A stretch of DNA of 37,641 nt from Paracoccus nototheniae (GTDB taxonomy: Bacteria; Pseudomonadota; Alphaproteobacteria; Rhodobacterales; Rhodobacteraceae): contig NZ_RQRT01000041.1 of the NCBI RefSeq assembly GCF_004335005.1, forward strand, positions 1 through 37,641, given 5' to 3'. Shown here in pieces: positions 1 to 9,784 of the stretch. The translations under genes and the position numbers were made by a program. The notes below the pieces were generated by a model. The model made no database searches. It had not been told where the DNA came from and saw nothing but the letters and a program-made list of their open reading frames with translations. Within the stretch, counting starts at the first letter, position 1; each line of letters opens with the position of its first letter.

Positions 1-14
1 CGGGGCGCGGCCAT
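1..14 (-). CDS. Possible first codons of a gene downstream of purH
   Basis: On the minus strand the purH stop codon overlaps an ATG (TGATG), and the four codons left in the window read Met-Ala-Ala-Pro. This stop/start overlap is typical of translationally coupled genes. From memory, related genomes often have the lipoprotein signal peptidase gene lspA here, but four codons cannot identify a product. Confidence 0.25.
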
Positions 15-1600
15 CAGTGGCGGAAATGGCGCTGGCCGGTCAGGACCATCGCCAGCCCAAGCCGGTTCGCCGCCGCGATCACCTCGTCATCGCGCATCGA
101 CCCGCCGGGCTGGATCACCGCGCGGGCGCCCGCTTCGGCCAGCGCCTCGATGCCATCGGCAAAGGGGAAGAACGCATCCGAGGCGACGGCGGACCCCACG
201 GTCAGCGGCTGGTCCAGCCCCATGGCTTGGGCCATATCCTCGGATTTGCGGCGGCCGATGCGGGTGCTGTCCACGCGGCTCATCTGGCCTGCCCCGATGC
301 CGACGGTGGCCAGATCACGGGCATAGACGATGGCGTTCGATTTGACATGCTTGGCGACCGTCCAGGCAAACAGCAGATCGGCCAGTTCCGCATCCGAGGG
401 CTGGCGCTCGGTCACGATGCGCAGATCGGCGCGGGCCACATGGCCGTTGTCGCGGCCCTGGGCCAGAAAACCGCCCGCCACCTGCCGGAATGTCAGCCCG
501 CCCGCACGGGGATCGGGCAGACCGCCCGTGGTCAGCAGGCGCAGGTTCTTCTTGGCGGCAAAGATGCGTTTGGCGTCGTCGTCGGCATCGGGCGCGATGA
601 CCACCTCGGTAAAGATCTTGACGATCTCCTCGGCGGTGGCGCCGTCCAGCGGCTGGTTCAGCGCGATGATGCCCCCAAAGGCCGAGGTCCGGTCGCAATC
701 GAAGGCGCGCTTGTACGCCTCCAGCGGGGATGCGCCTTGCGCCACGCCGCAGGGGTTAGCATGCTTGATGATCGCGCAGGCGGGGCCTTGGGCCGGGTCG
801 AATTCGGCCACCAGCTCGAACGCGGCATCGGTGTCGTTGATGTTGTTGTAGGACAGCTCCTTGCCCTGCCACTGGCGGGCGGTGGCCACGCCGGGGCGGC
901 TGTCGCCGGTGACATAGAAGGCGGCCTGCTGATGCGGGTTCTCGCCATAGCGCAGCCCCTGTGCCAGCGTGCCGGCAAAGGCACGGCGGCGGGGCGAGCC
1001 CTCGCCGATCGCCTCGGCCATCCATGTGCTGACGGCGGCGTCATAGGCGGCGGTGCGGGCATAGGCGATCTGCGCCTGACGCTGGCGGAAGGGCAGGGTG
1101 GTGCCGTCATGCGCGTCCAGTTCTGCCAGCACCGCGTCGTAATCCTGCACATCCACGACCACGGTGACGAAGCCGTGGTTCTTGGCCGCCGCCCGGATCA
1201 TCGCCGGGCCGCCGATATCGATATTCTCGATGCAGGTGTCGTAATCGGCGCCCTTGGCGACGGTCTCCTCGAACGGGTACAGGTTGACGACCAGCAGGTC
1301 GATCGCCTGAATGCCGTGATCCTGCATCGCCGCCAGATGATCGGCATTGTCGCGCAGCGCAAGCAGCCCGCCATGCACCGCCGGGTGCAGCGTCTTGACG
1401 CGACCGTCCATCATCTCGGGGAAACCGGTGACCTCGGCCACGTCGGTGACGGCCAGTCCCGCATCGCGCAGGGCCTTGGCGCTGCCGCCGGTGGACAGGA
1501 TCTGCACCCCCCGCGCCGCCAGCGCAGAGGCAAAGCCGATCAGGCCGGTCTTGTCGGATACCGAGATCAGCGCGCGTTTCAGGGCGACGGGAGCGGTCAT
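14..1600 (-). CDS. purH: Bifunctional AICAR formyltransferase / IMP cyclohydrolase
   Basis: Cytosolic enzyme of the last two steps of de novo purine synthesis. It formylates AICAR with 10-formyl-THF, then closes the ring to give IMP. The 528-aa length is normal. The N-terminal MGS-like cyclohydrolase domain (about residues 8-150) begins [12 protein letters not shown] and carries STGGSAKAL near residue 36. The transformylase domain follows, with the catalytic Lys279-His280 in IIKHANPCG. The ATG start is preceded by GAGG five bases upstream. It lies downstream of rsmB and the small gene on the same strand, and its stop overlaps a further ATG at the window edge. There are no unusual features, and identification is secure from sequence motifs. 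Confidence 0.97.
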   Translation of the reverse strand: MTAPVALKRALISVSDKTGLIGFASALAARGVQILSTGGSAKALRDAGLAVTDVAEVTGFPEMMDGRVKTLHPAVHGGLLALRDNADHLAAMQDHGIQAIDLLVVNLYPFEETVAKGADYDTCIENIDIGGPAMIRAAAKNHGFVTVVVDVQDYDAVLAELDAHDGTTLPFRQRQAQIAYARTAAYDAAVSTWMAEAIGEGSPRRRAFAGTLAQGLRYGENPHQQAAFYVTGDSRPGVATARQWQGKELSYNNINDTDAAFELVAEFDPAQGPACAIIKHANPCGVAQGASPLEAYKRAFDCDRTSAFGGIIALNQPLDGATAEEIVKIFTEVVIAPDADDDAKRIFAAKKNLRLLTTGGLPDPRAGGLTFRQVAGGFLAQGRDNGHVARADLRIVTERQPSDAELADLLFAWTVAKHVKSNAIVYARDLATVGIGAGQMSRVDSTRIGRRKSEDMAQAMGLDQPLTVGSAVASDAFFPFADGIEALAEAGARAVIQPGGSMRDDEVIAAANRLGLAMVLTGQRHFRH

Positions 1601-1715
1601 GAGGGCCTCGTGTCTGGTTCCCAGCCCGATTAGCGAACCGGGGGGCGAAGGTCCAGCGCCGGATGCCCGTCGGGGCGCGCCGGGGCCTGTCGGGCCGCCC
1701 CGGATGCCCTGCGGC

Positions 1716-1886
1716 TCAGCGCCCGCCGAACAGCTTGCGCAACAGACCGGCCGCGGCCACCAGCATCACCGCCGTGCCGATCCCGGATGCCAGCCCCCCG
1801 GCGCCGCGCGACACGGTCGTGGCGCTGCGGGTCTTCATCACGGCCTGCGCTACCTTCATGCCCATCGCGACATATGCCAGTTTCAT
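1716..1886 (-). CDS. Small basic protein, 56 aa, unknown function
   Basis: An unrecognised small protein between rsmB and purH, same strand. The start at 1886 ([11 protein letters not shown]...) has a good ribosome-binding site, AAGGAT, about six bases upstream. The open frame extends ten codons further but without such a site. The protein has a hydrophobic, Ala/Gly/Val-rich stretch from about residue 29 to 48 ([20 protein letters not shown]) followed by a basic tail (RKLFGGR). This suggests a single membrane-associated helix with a cytoplasmic positive end. Its hydrophobic character and conserved-looking position support a real gene, but I assign no function. Confidence 0.6.
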   Translation of the reverse strand: MKLAYVAMGMKVAQAVMKTRSATTVSRGAGGLASGIGTAVMLVAAAGLLRKLFGGR

Positions 1887-1931
1887 CGTGCCATCCTTTT
1901 GTTCACAGGGTCGCACGGGAAAGCCTTGGCA

Positions 1932-1953
1932 AGGGCGGGCGGTTCCCCGCCCT
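1932..1953 (-). terminator. Hairpin downstream of rsmB
   Basis: Perfect 8-bp inverted repeat (AGGGCGGG / CCCGCCCT) with a 6-nt loop, lying 30 bases past the rsmB stop and before the 56-aa gene. There is no clear T-tract on the minus strand, so it may be a weak or Rho-assisted terminator. Confidence 0.45.
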
Positions 1954-1982
1954 CACGGCGTTTTCAGACGGCTGACGGGTTT

Positions 1983-3254
1983 TCAGACAGGCTTGCGCAG
2001 CCGCGCCAGATAGAACCCATCCATGCCGCCAAGACCCGGCCAGAAGTCCGGGCGCAGGCGCAGCCCGCCTTCCTCGGTGATCCAGTCCGGTTCGATGCCG
2101 GGCAGGGCGATGCCGGGCATGTCGGGGCGTTCGACGGCCAGACCGGGATGACGCTCCAGCGCCTCGGCCACCTGCACCTCGCCCTCGTCGGGGATCAGCG
2201 AACAGGTGGCATAGACCAGCCGCCCGCCCGGCCGCAGCAGGCTGAGCGCATGATCCAGCATCGCGGTTTGCAGCTCGATCAGTTCGGCGATGCCGTGGCC
2301 GTCACGGATGAAAGGCAGATCGGGATGGCGGCGGATGGTGCCCGTGGCGCTGCAGGGCGCATCCAGCAGAACCGCATCGAACAGCGTCGCGGGGCGCCAG
2401 TCCAGCACATCGGACGGGACCAGTTCGGCGGACAACCCGCAGCGCGTCAGGTTTTCCGTCACCCGGCGCAGGCGCTGCGGGCTGAGATCGACGGCGGTGA
2501 CCCGAGCCCCGGCAGCGGCCAGTTGCAGCGTCTTGCCGCCCGGCGCGGCGCACAGATCGGCGATCACCTCGCCCGCCGCAGGGGCCAGCAGACGGACGGG
2601 CAGGGCGGCGGCGGCGTCCTGCACCCACCAGTCGCCCGCCTCGAACCCCGGCAGGGTGGACACCTGCGCAGGCCCCGACAGCCGCCATGATCCGGTCGGC
2701 AGCGCCTCGGCCCCCGGAACCGGGGTCGCGCCCGGCTTCAGCGTCAGATCCAGTGGCGCGCCCCGCTGATGCGCGGCCTCGATCGCGCGCATCACCGGAT
2801 CGCCATAGGCATCGACCAGCGGGCCGCGCAGCCATTCGGGCAAGGGCTGGGGCGGCAGCGTGGCCCAGTCCGGGAACGCGGCGGCCTTGCGCAAGACCGC
2901 ATTCACCATCCCCGCCGCCGCCTGACCGCGCGCGCCAAGGGTGCGGGTCAGATCGACGGCGGCGCCGACCACGCCATGGCCGGGGGCGCCCAGTTCCAGC
3001 ATCTCGACCACCGCCAGACGCAGCACATCCGCGATCTGGGGGGCGGGCTTGCGGTTGACGAACGCCTCGATCACCTGATCGGCGCGGCCCTGATGGCGCA
3101 GCGTTTCCGCCGCCAGCCGGGCGGCACGGGCCTGATCGGCCACAGGCAGGGACCGCAGCGCGCCGGACTGGTCGCCAAGCGACCGCCCCTCGCGCACACC
3201 CTGGATCAGTTGCAAGGCGCCCTTGCGCGCCAAATCGCCACCCGGCTTTGCCAA
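1983..3254 (-). CDS. rsmB: 16S rRNA (cytosine-5) methyltransferase, RsmB/NOP family
   Basis: SAM-dependent enzyme expected to methylate a cytosine (C967 in E. coli numbering) of 16S rRNA. It has 423 aa. A NusB-like RNA-binding domain occupies about residues 5-130. The Rossmann methyltransferase domain follows, with the SAM loop DLCAAPGGK (233-241), the acid in AVDLSPQ, and both signature cysteines: C301 in DAPCS and C351 in ATCS. The start is a TTG codon (3254) with a strong AAGGAAAG Shine-Dalgarno about six bases upstream. No nearby ATG fits better. It is divergent from the SDHAF4-like gene across 70 bases. The class is secure; the exact target is inferred from family. Confidence 0.93.
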   Translation of the reverse strand: MAKPGGDLARKGALQLIQGVREGRSLGDQSGALRSLPVADQARAARLAAETLRHQGRADQVIEAFVNRKPAPQIADVLRLAVVEMLELGAPGHGVVGAAVDLTRTLGARGQAAAGMVNAVLRKAAAFPDWATLPPQPLPEWLRGPLVDAYGDPVMRAIEAAHQRGAPLDLTLKPGATPVPGAEALPTGSWRLSGPAQVSTLPGFEAGDWWVQDAAAALPVRLLAPAAGEVIADLCAAPGGKTLQLAAAGARVTAVDLSPQRLRRVTENLTRCGLSAELVPSDVLDWRPATLFDAVLLDAPCSATGTIRRHPDLPFIRDGHGIAELIELQTAMLDHALSLLRPGGRLVYATCSLIPDEGEVQVAEALERHPGLAVERPDMPGIALPGIEPDWITEEGGLRLRPDFWPGLGGMDGFYLARLRKPV

Positions 3255-3324
3255 AACGCTTTCCTTCGCCTAGATCTTGTTCAAGACTGACCGCGACCCA
3301 TACGCCCATTTAAGGGATGTTTCC

Positions 3325-3540
3325 ATGAGTGATGACACCGGCCCGAACGCCGCCCCGCAATCCACCGATCTGCCGCCCTCCGATCTGCCGCCTGCAGCCG
3401 CCCGCGCGCTGGCCGAGGCCGAGGCCCGCCGCAAGCGGCAGGCGGGTCAGATCCTGCCCGTCGAATATGGCGGGCGCGACGGCCCCGAGGCCGTGCGCTA
3501 TGGCGATTGGGAAAAGAACGGTATCGCGGTGGATTTCTGA
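3325..3540 (+). CDS. Succinate dehydrogenase assembly factor 4-like protein (DUF1674)
   Basis: A 71-aa protein. Its disordered Pro/Ala-rich N-terminus is followed by the diagnostic C-terminal block GRDGPEAVRYGDWEKNGIAV-DF of the DUF1674/SDHAF4 family. Members of this family bind the flavoprotein subunit SdhA and help its flavinylation and assembly. The start at 3325 (MSDDTGPN) has AAGGGATG upstream. The frame is open from 3277, but those 16 codons include the rsmB-facing promoter region and have no ribosome-binding site. The stop codon abuts the ATG of the following amidase with no gap, so the two are probably co-translated. A link of this amidase to succinate metabolism is not implied. Confidence 0.85.
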   Translation: MSDDTGPNAAPQSTDLPPSDLPPAAARALAEAEARRKRQAGQILPVEYGGRDGPEAVRYGDWEKNGIAVDF

Positions 3541-4878
3541 ATGGCGATGGACTGGCTGAAAGCCACGGCCACGCAGCAGGGCCGCGCGATCATGGCGGGC
3601 GTGCTGGACCCGATCGACCAGACCGAGGCCTATCTGGCCGCCGCCAAGGCCCATCCCGACTGCGCCCGCATCTTTGCCCGGCTGACGCCTGAACGCGCCC
3701 GGTCCGAGGCCGTCGCCGCCCATGATCGCGCCAAGCAGGAACGCCGCCACAGCCTGCTGGACGGCGTCGCGATCAGCTGGAAGGACAATATCGACAGCGG
3801 CGGCACCGTGACCGAGGCCGGGTCCAAGCTGCTGGAGGGGCGGGTGCCGCGCAAGGATGCCAACATCCTGGCCCGTGCCGCCCGGCGGGGGACTGTCTGT
3901 CTGGGCAAGACGCATATGACCGAACTGGCCTTTTCCGGGCTGGGGCTGAACCCGGTGACGGCGACCCCGCCCAATGCGCTGGACCCCGATCTGGCGCCGG
4001 GGGGATCGTCGTCGGGGGCCGCCGTCTCGGTCGCGCTTGGGCTGGCGGCGGCGGCGATCGGCACGGATACCGGCGGCTCTGTCCGGGTGCCTGCGGCGTG
4101 GAACGGGCTGGTGGGGTTCAAGCCCAGCCATGATGCGCTGCCCGAAAAGGGCGTGGTGCCCCTGGCGCGCAAATTCGACATCGCCGGCCCACTGGCCCGC
4201 AGCGTCGAGGATTGCGCCCAGCTGTTCGCGATCATGGCCGATCAGCGCGCCCCTGATCTGGACGGCGCGACGGTGGACGGTCTGCGTCTGATGGTGCTGG
4301 ACGGGCTGCCCTTTGACGGGGCCGAGGCCGGTCCCGTCAACGCCTTCGAGGATGCCGTGGATCGGCTGGCCCGGGCCGGGGCCGCCGTCACCCATGTCAC
4401 GACCGACTGGCTGGACCGCGCCATGGCCCTGTCGCCGCAACTGTTCGCGCCCGAGGCCTATGGCATCTGGCGCGCGCAGATCGAGGATGCGCCCGAACTG
4501 ATGTGGAAGCCGATCCTGGAACGGTTTCGCGGTGGCGCCGATGTCAGCGCCCCGGATTACGTCGCCGCATGGGAAAGCCTGATGCGGGTGCGCCGCAAAT
4601 GGGTGAAAGAGGTCGTGGGCGGCTTTGACGCCGTGCTGGTGCCGACCGTGCCGATCATGCCCCCCAATGCGCAGCGCCTGATGGAGGACGAGGCCGAATT
4701 CGTCCGCGCCAACCTGCTGACCCTGCGCAACACCCGGATCGCCAATCTGCTGGGTCTGCCGTCCGTCACGCTGCCGACCGGGCATCCGGCCTGCGGGATC
4801 TCGCTGATGGGTCATGTGGGGCAGGACCGCCATCTGCTGCGCGTGGCCGCCGGGGCCGAGGCTGCGTTGGGGGTCTGA
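3541..4878 (+). CDS. Amidase-signature hydrolase
   Basis: A 445-aa amidase-signature enzyme hydrolysing a carboxamide to acid plus ammonia; substrate unknown. The Ser-cisSer-Lys triad is intact: K81 in SWKDNID, cis-Ser156 in PGGSSSG, and nucleophile S180 in GTDTGGSVR. The 24-residue spacing between the serines is that of the family. There is no GatB-like partner and no signal peptide. The ATG immediately follows the stop of the SDHAF4-like gene (TGAATG). It sits 12 kb from the amide/urea island and is transcribed in a core-gene context, so it is probably an independent amidase. It is one of four amidase-signature genes in the window. Confidence 0.92.
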   Translation: MAMDWLKATATQQGRAIMAGVLDPIDQTEAYLAAAKAHPDCARIFARLTPERARSEAVAAHDRAKQERRHSLLDGVAISWKDNIDSGGTVTEAGSKLLEGRVPRKDANILARAARRGTVCLGKTHMTELAFSGLGLNPVTATPPNALDPDLAPGGSSSGAAVSVALGLAAAAIGTDTGGSVRVPAAWNGLVGFKPSHDALPEKGVVPLARKFDIAGPLARSVEDCAQLFAIMADQRAPDLDGATVDGLRLMVLDGLPFDGAEAGPVNAFEDAVDRLARAGAAVTHVTTDWLDRAMALSPQLFAPEAYGIWRAQIEDAPELMWKPILERFRGGADVSAPDYVAAWESLMRVRRKWVKEVVGGFDAVLVPTVPIMPPNAQRLMEDEAEFVRANLLTLRNTRIANLLGLPSVTLPTGHPACGISLMGHVGQDRHLLRVAAGAEAALGV

Positions 4879-4974
4879 CCCCGGGGCGGTTTGGTCTTTG
4901 CTGGACGCAAGGGCCGCTTCACGCTAAAGTTTCGCCCAAGGAACGGGGCGCAGACCCCGGAAAGCGAGGCAGAG

Positions 4975-6177
4975 ATGGCATTCCCCGAGCGGTTCATGAA
5001 CCTGCCGGACTACGCGTTTCCGCGCCTGCGGGCGCTGTTGGCAGATATCACGCCGGGGCTGGCCCCTGGTCAGACCCCGATGATTCTGACCATCGGAGAG
5101 CCTCGGCATCCGATGCCCGGTTTCGTGGCAGAGATCATGGCGGCCAGCATCGGTCAGCTGGCCAAATACCCCCCAAACGAGGGCGCGCCCGAATTGCTGT
5201 CCGCGATCGGCGGCTGGCTGGGCCGTCGCTATGATCTGGACGTGACGCCCGACCGGCTGATGGTGCTGAACGGCACCCGAGAGGGGCTGTTCAACGCCGC
5301 CCTTGCCCTGTGCCCCGAGGTCAAGAACGGCCAGCGCCCGGCAATCCTGATCCCCAATCCCTTCTATCAGGTCTATGCCGTCGCCGCCGCCGCTGTGCAG
5401 GCCGAGGCGGTCTTTGTCGCGGCCACGCCCGACACAGGCAACCTGCCCGATTACGCCTCTCTGGAACCGGCATTGCTGGACCGGGTGGCGCTGGCCTATC
5501 TGTGCTCTCCGGCCAATCCGCAGGGTGCGGTGGCGGACCGGACTTATCTGGAAACGCTGGTCACGCTGGCCGAGCGGCATGATTTCCTGATTCTGGCCGA
5601 TGAATGCTATTCCGAGATCTGGCGCGACACGCCGCCCCCCGGCGCCTTGCAGGTTGCCACCGCGATGGGGCTGGCGGATCGGGTGGTGATGTTCAATTCG
5701 CTGTCCAAGCGGTCGAACCTGCCCGGCCTCCGGTCGGGCTTTGCAGCGGGCGGGGCGGCCCAGATCGCCCGGATGCGCCAGCTGCGCAATTATGCCGGTG
5801 CGCCTTTGCCCCTGCCCGTGCAGCGCGTCAGCGAGGCCGCATGGGGGGATGAGGCGCATGTGGCGGTCAGTCTGGCGCTGTATCAGGACAAATACCGCAT
5901 CGCCGACCGGGTGCTGGGCGATATTTCCGGCTATCTGCCGTCTGAGGGCGGGTTCTTTCTGTGGCTGCCGGTCGCGGATGGCGAGGCGGCGGCGCGCAAG
6001 CTGTGGGCAGAGGCGGGCATTCAGGTGCTGCCCGGCGCCTATCTGTCGCGCGCGGTGGACGGCATGAACCCCGGTGCCGGGTTCATCCGGGTGGCGCTGG
6101 TGGCCGATGCCGCCCAGACCGAGGCCGCGCTGACGCGGTTGCGCGCGGTTCTTTATGACGACAGGGCGGAGGGGTAA
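4975..6177 (+). CDS. PLP-dependent aminotransferase, class I/II, DapC-like
   Basis: A 400-aa fold-type I aminotransferase. The start at 4975 ([10 protein letters not shown]) has GAGG upstream; the frame is open from 4891 without a good site. Expected PLP-site residues are visible: N181 in SPANPQG, D209 in ILADECY, and the Schiff-base lysine K245 in [15 protein letters not shown]. The SLSKRSN-PG-RSGF block closely resembles N-succinyl-diaminopimelate aminotransferase (DapC), which would place it in lysine/meso-DAP synthesis. Motif resemblance alone does not fix the substrate, since related enzymes act on other amino acids. It is followed by ftsK, whose start overlaps no coding but lies four bases beyond the stop. 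Confidence 0.85.
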   Translation: MAFPERFMNLPDYAFPRLRALLADITPGLAPGQTPMILTIGEPRHPMPGFVAEIMAASIGQLAKYPPNEGAPELLSAIGGWLGRRYDLDVTPDRLMVLNGTREGLFNAALALCPEVKNGQRPAILIPNPFYQVYAVAAAAVQAEAVFVAATPDTGNLPDYASLEPALLDRVALAYLCSPANPQGAVADRTYLETLVTLAERHDFLILADECYSEIWRDTPPPGALQVATAMGLADRVVMFNSLSKRSNLPGLRSGFAAGGAAQIARMRQLRNYAGAPLPLPVQRVSEAAWGDEAHVAVSLALYQDKYRIADRVLGDISGYLPSEGGFFLWLPVADGEAAARKLWAEAGIQVLPGAYLSRAVDGMNPGAGFIRVALVADAAQTEAALTRLRAVLYDDRAEG

Positions 6178-6181
6178 GACC

Positions 6182-8782
6182 ATGGCAAGCTGGCAGGCGA
6201 AACATCGCGATCCGCTGTTCGACCAATCGACCCAGGCCGCATTGGAGCGGCGCGGGAAAGAGGCTTTGGGTGCCGGGATGATCGTCCTTGGCATCCTTCT
6301 GGCGATGATGTTGGGCAGCTGGACGGCGGACGATCCCAGCTTTGGTTCGGCCACCGATGCGCCCGCGCAGAACATGCTGGGCGGGTTCGGGGCCATCGTC
6401 GCCTCGGCCCTGATCATGATCGCGGGCTTTGGCGCGTGGATGCTGGTCGTGGCCGCGTGGGTCTGGGGCCTGCGCCTGATGCTGCACAAGGGCGAAGAGC
6501 GGCTGATGCGCGGCATCTTCACGCCGATGGCGGTGGCGCTTGTGTCGGTCTATGCCAGCACGCTGGTTCCCGGTCCGGGCTGGCAGCAGAATTACGGGCT
6601 GGGCGGTCATTTCGGCGACATGGTCATGGGCGCGATGCTGAACCTGCTGCCGATGAAGGCGCAGCTGGGCATCCGCGTCGCTGCGCTGATCGTGGCGCTG
6701 GCCGTGGTCGCCGCCGGGGCCTTTGTGCTGGGTTTCGACCGGGCCGAGCTGACCGGGCTGTGGCGCCGGTTCCGCAGCGGGCTGTCCACCGCCGCACATG
6801 GCGCGATGCGCGCAGGTGCGGGCACGATGTCAGCGGCGCAGCGCATCCGCCAGCCGCGCGACACCGCAGATGCCCCGCAGGATGCATCCCGGGCGGCACC
6901 CACCACGGCCCGCCGCCGCCCCGCCCCGCCCCCCGCCTTCGAGCTGGAGGAAGAGCTGCCCGAACCCGAACTGATCGAACGCGATTCCGATTATGACGGC
7001 GACGGCCCCTCGGATGCCGAGGTGCGCGGCCGCATCAGCGATGCGATCCGGTCCAGCGCGGCGAAATCCTCGGTTCTGAAAGCCGTCGCTTCGCGGCTGG
7101 CGCAGGGGGGGGCTGTGCCCGCACCGATCCCCGAACCCGACGAGGAACCCGCCGATCCCCGTCCCTTCGGCGCCGAGACCCCGCGCCAGATCGTCGCGCC
7201 CGCGCGCCGTCCCGAACCCTCGCGTCTGGCGCGGGCCGAGGCCGAGCCGACCCTGCGCTTTGACGACGAGACGACCGGATACGAACGCCCGCCCTTGTCG
7301 CTGCTGTCGGCCCCGTCCGAGACCGATGTCGTGCCGGTGTCGCACGAGGCGCTGATGGAAAACGCCCGCATGCTGGAGGCGGTGCTGGACGATTACGGCG
7401 TCAAGGGCCAGATCACCGAGGTCCGCCCCGGACCGGTCGTGACGCTGTACGAACTGGAACCTGCGCCGGGGCTGAAGGCCAGCCGGGTGATCGGTCTGGC
7501 CGATGACATCGCGCGGTCGATGTCGGCTTTGTCGGCGCGCGTCAGCACCGTGCCGGGCCGCACCGTGATCGGGATCGAACTGCCCAATGCGCGCCGCGAA
7601 AAGGTGCTGCTGCGCGAGATCTTTGCCAGCCGGGCGTTCGGCGACGGCACGCATCCGCTGCCTCTGGCGCTTGGCAAGGATATCGGCGGCGATCCGGTCG
7701 TGGCGAACCTGGCCAAGATGCCCCACCTGCTGATCGCCGGGACCACCGGGTCAGGCAAGTCGGTGGCGATCAACACCATGATCCTGTCGCTGCTCTACAA
7801 GCTGACGCCGGATGAATGCCGGTTGATCATGATCGACCCCAAGATGCTGGAACTGTCGGTCTATGACGGCATCCCGCATCTGCTGTCCCCGGTCGTCACT
7901 GACCCCAAGAAGGCGGTCGTCGCGCTGAAATGGGTCGTGGGCGAGATGGAGGACCGCTATCGCAAGATGTCCAAGATGGGCGTGCGCAATATCGAAGGCT
8001 ATAACGGCCGCGTCATCGAGGCTCTGCGCAAGGGCGAGATGTTCAAGCGCACCGTCCAGACCGGCTTTGACGAGGATACCGGCGACGCGATCTGGGAAAC
8101 CGAGGAGTTCCAGCCCGAGACCTTCCCCTATATCGTCGTGGTCGTCGATGAGATGGCCGATCTGATGATGGTCGCGGGCAAGGAGATCGAGGCCTGCATC
8201 CAGCGTCTGGCGCAGATGGCGCGGGCCTCGGGCATCCATCTGATCATGGCGACGCAGCGGCCGTCGGTCGATGTGATCACCGGTACGATCAAGGCGAATT
8301 TTCCGACCCGGGTCAGCTTTCAGGTCACCTCGAAAATCGACAGCCGCACCATCCTGGGCGAACAGGGGGCCGAACAGCTGCTGGGTCAGGGCGACATGCT
8401 GTATATGGGCAATGGCGCGCGCATCACCCGCATCCACGGCCCCTTCGTCAGCGACGAAGAGGTCGAGGAGATCGTCAACCATCTGAAATCCTTTGGTCCG
8501 CCCAGCTATAAATCCGGCGTGGTCGAGGGGGTCGAGGATGACAAGGCTGACGATATCGACGCCGTTCTGGGTCTGGGCGGCGACGGCAGCGACGATGCGC
8601 TTTATGATCAGGCGGTCATGATCGTCGCCAAGGACCGCAAATGTTCGACAAGCTATATTCAGCGCAAGCTGGCCATCGGCTATAACAAGGCGGCGCGTCT
8701 GGTCGAGCAGATGGAGGAGCAGGGCGTGGTCACCCCCGCCAACCATGTCGGCAAGCGCGAGGTTCTGGTTCCCGAGGTCTGA
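6182..8782 (+). CDS. ftsK: DNA translocase FtsK
   Basis: Septal ATP-driven DNA pump that clears chromosome ends and activates XerCD at dif. It has 866 aa from the ATG at 6182, which has a GGAGGGG site upstream. The earlier ATG at 6155 lies inside the aminotransferase gene. The N-terminal domain has about four membrane segments (roughly residues 30-190). A Pro/Ala/acid-rich linker (about 210-390) follows, then the RecA-like motor with Walker A GTTGSGKS (520-527) and Walker [12 protein letters not shown]. The C-terminal winged-helix gamma domain, which recognises KOPS sites, includes [19 protein letters not shown]. Complete and typical of alphaproteobacterial FtsK. Confidence 0.97.
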   Translation: MASWQAKHRDPLFDQSTQAALERRGKEALGAGMIVLGILLAMMLGSWTADDPSFGSATDAPAQNMLGGFGAIVASALIMIAGFGAWMLVVAAWVWGLRLMLHKGEERLMRGIFTPMAVALVSVYASTLVPGPGWQQNYGLGGHFGDMVMGAMLNLLPMKAQLGIRVAALIVALAVVAAGAFVLGFDRAELTGLWRRFRSGLSTAAHGAMRAGAGTMSAAQRIRQPRDTADAPQDASRAAPTTARRRPAPPPAFELEEELPEPELIERDSDYDGDGPSDAEVRGRISDAIRSSAAKSSVLKAVASRLAQGGAVPAPIPEPDEEPADPRPFGAETPRQIVAPARRPEPSRLARAEAEPTLRFDDETTGYERPPLSLLSAPSETDVVPVSHEALMENARMLEAVLDDYGVKGQITEVRPGPVVTLYELEPAPGLKASRVIGLADDIARSMSALSARVSTVPGRTVIGIELPNARREKVLLREIFASRAFGDGTHPLPLALGKDIGGDPVVANLAKMPHLLIAGTTGSGKSVAINTMILSLLYKLTPDECRLIMIDPKMLELSVYDGIPHLLSPVVTDPKKAVVALKWVVGEMEDRYRKMSKMGVRNIEGYNGRVIEALRKGEMFKRTVQTGFDEDTGDAIWETEEFQPETFPYIVVVVDEMADLMMVAGKEIEACIQRLAQMARASGIHLIMATQRPSVDVITGTIKANFPTRVSFQVTSKIDSRTILGEQGAEQLLGQGDMLYMGNGARITRIHGPFVSDEEVEEIVNHLKSFGPPSYKSGVVEGVEDDKADDIDAVLGLGGDGSDDALYDQAVMIVAKDRKCSTSYIQRKLAIGYNKAARLVEQMEEQGVVTPANHVGKREVLVPEV

Positions 8783-8793
8783 GGGCGCGCATC

Positions 8794-9603
8794 ATGACGA
8801 TCTGGCACATCCATTTCCTGAACGCGCGCAACGACCTGACCGGGGTCATGGCCGAGATCCGGGCCATCGCGCGACAGACGGTCGGAATGGTCGAGGCGCG
8901 TCATGATCTGGCCCGGCTGGATCTGCCGCGGTTCGACCTGCTGGTGCGGGCGGTGCCGGGGATCGATCCCGATTGTGGCATTCAGGGCCAGACCCCCGCC
9001 CCCGGCGTGATCGAGCTGCATCTGGACCCCGCGCGCGTCACGGCGGATGCGCTGTGCCGGACCTTGCTGCGCCAGATGCATCACCTGATCCGCCAGGACG
9101 GGCCGGGCCGATCCATGGGCGGATCCTTGGGCGAAGCGCTGGTGGCCGAAGGGCTGGCGGGCCATTTCGTTCAGCAGATGCTGGGCGGGGCGCCCGATCT
9201 GCGCGATCAGACCCGCCCCGGCGCCGGATCGCTGCGGCAGGCCGCGAACCTGTGGGCGCGGCGCGATGCCAGTTTCGATGAATGGTTTCTGGGGCGCGGC
9301 AAGATCCGCAAGGGGACTGGCTATGGCATCGGCTACCGGCTGGTGTCCGAGCATCTGGACCAGAACGTCGAAGAGGACGCCCTGACACTTGCCCAAACCC
9401 CTGCCGACAGCTTTCGCCCGGCGATGCGGCGGCTGCTGGCGATCGAAGGGATCGAGCTGCCGGAGGATGAGACTGAGACTGAGACTGGGGCGGGAGTTGA
9501 GCCGCCGGTCGAGGCTGCCGACAAGGCAGAGATTGCGTCCCGCGACGCCGGGGGGCCAGCCCCCCGGACCCCCGGGGATATTTCAGGACCAATGCAGGGG
9601 TGA
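8794..9603 (+). CDS. DUF2268-like protein with degenerate zinc-protease motif
   Basis: A 269-aa protein starting 11 bases after ftsK. The N-terminus (WHIHFLNARNDL), the central GGSLGEALVAEGLAGHF and the YGIGYRLVSEHL segment resemble the DUF2268 family of predicted Zn-dependent proteases. These normally carry HExxH just before the GEAL-SEGLA block. Here the equivalent positions are R93-Q94-M95-H96-H97, so the first zinc histidine and the catalytic glutamate are absent. E119 of the putative third-ligand block remains. The C-terminal 50 residues are low-complexity (three GAGACT repeats encode Glu-Thr) and end in a segment encoded by a GC-rich hairpin repeat. It is probably an inactive or repurposed family member. 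The family assignment rests on remembered motifs. Confidence 0.7.
   Translation: MTIWHIHFLNARNDLTGVMAEIRAIARQTVGMVEARHDLARLDLPRFDLLVRAVPGIDPDCGIQGQTPAPGVIELHLDPARVTADALCRTLLRQMHHLIRQDGPGRSMGGSLGEALVAEGLAGHFVQQMLGGAPDLRDQTRPGAGSLRQAANLWARRDASFDEWFLGRGKIRKGTGYGIGYRLVSEHLDQNVEEDALTLAQTPADSFRPAMRRLLAIEGIELPEDETETETGAGVEPPVEAADKAEIASRDAGGPAPRTPGDISGPMQG
9469..9486 (+). repeat. Hexanucleotide tandem repeat (GAGACT)x3
   Basis: Three exact in-frame copies of GAGACT in the 3' part of the DUF2268-like gene, encoding alternating Glu-Thr. This could be a site of length variation between strains. Confidence 0.85.
9548..9600 (+). repeat. GC-rich hairpin element, copy 1 (inside a coding sequence)
   Basis: A perfect 8-bp stem, CCGGGGGG / CCCCCCGG, with a CCAG loop is followed by CCCCCGGGGATATTT and AGGACCAA. 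The same tail occurs at 13455-13483. I recognise this as a type of dispersed intergenic element common in Rhodobacteraceae; that is from memory. Here it lies within the last codons of the DUF2268-like gene and supplies its C-terminal peptide, GGPAPRTPGDISGPMQG. Confidence 0.65.
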
Positions 9604-9753
9604 GGCCATAATGGCCCGGGGTCGAAGCGGCGCAGAGGACGGTCGGGCCTTTCTGATGAAGGCGGGCGTCTGAAAGGTCTGAGGCTGTTTCCCTGAGGAT
9701 GGCCGGGCGGACCCGGGACATTCCCGACGCCCTTAGAGCATCGGGAGCCGTGG

Positions 9754-9769
9754 CAGGGCGGATGCCCTG
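9754..9769. terminator. Hairpin between convergent genes
   Basis: CAGGGC-GGAT-GCCCTG is a perfect 6-bp stem with a 4-nt loop in the 181-base gap between the DUF2268-like gene (+) and the alpha-hydroxy-acid oxidase (-), 16 bases past the latter's stop. A weaker stem (CCCGA/TCGGG) lies just left. It could serve as a bidirectional terminator, but T-tracts are lacking. Confidence 0.4.
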
Positions 9770-9784
9770 AAAGGGGTCTGGCGC

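Noticed and set aside
17..1633. Long open frame antisense to purH (and similar long antisense frames such as 3310-4833, 4924-6522, 17545-19359)
   Set aside because: Their translations are Gly/Arg/His/Gln-rich with no recognisable domain, and they mirror well-identified genes. They are by-products of high GC content.
9604..9784. Small gene in the convergent gap after the DUF2268-like gene
   Set aside because: No frame with a start, ribosome-binding site and non-random composition. Only small hairpins are visible.
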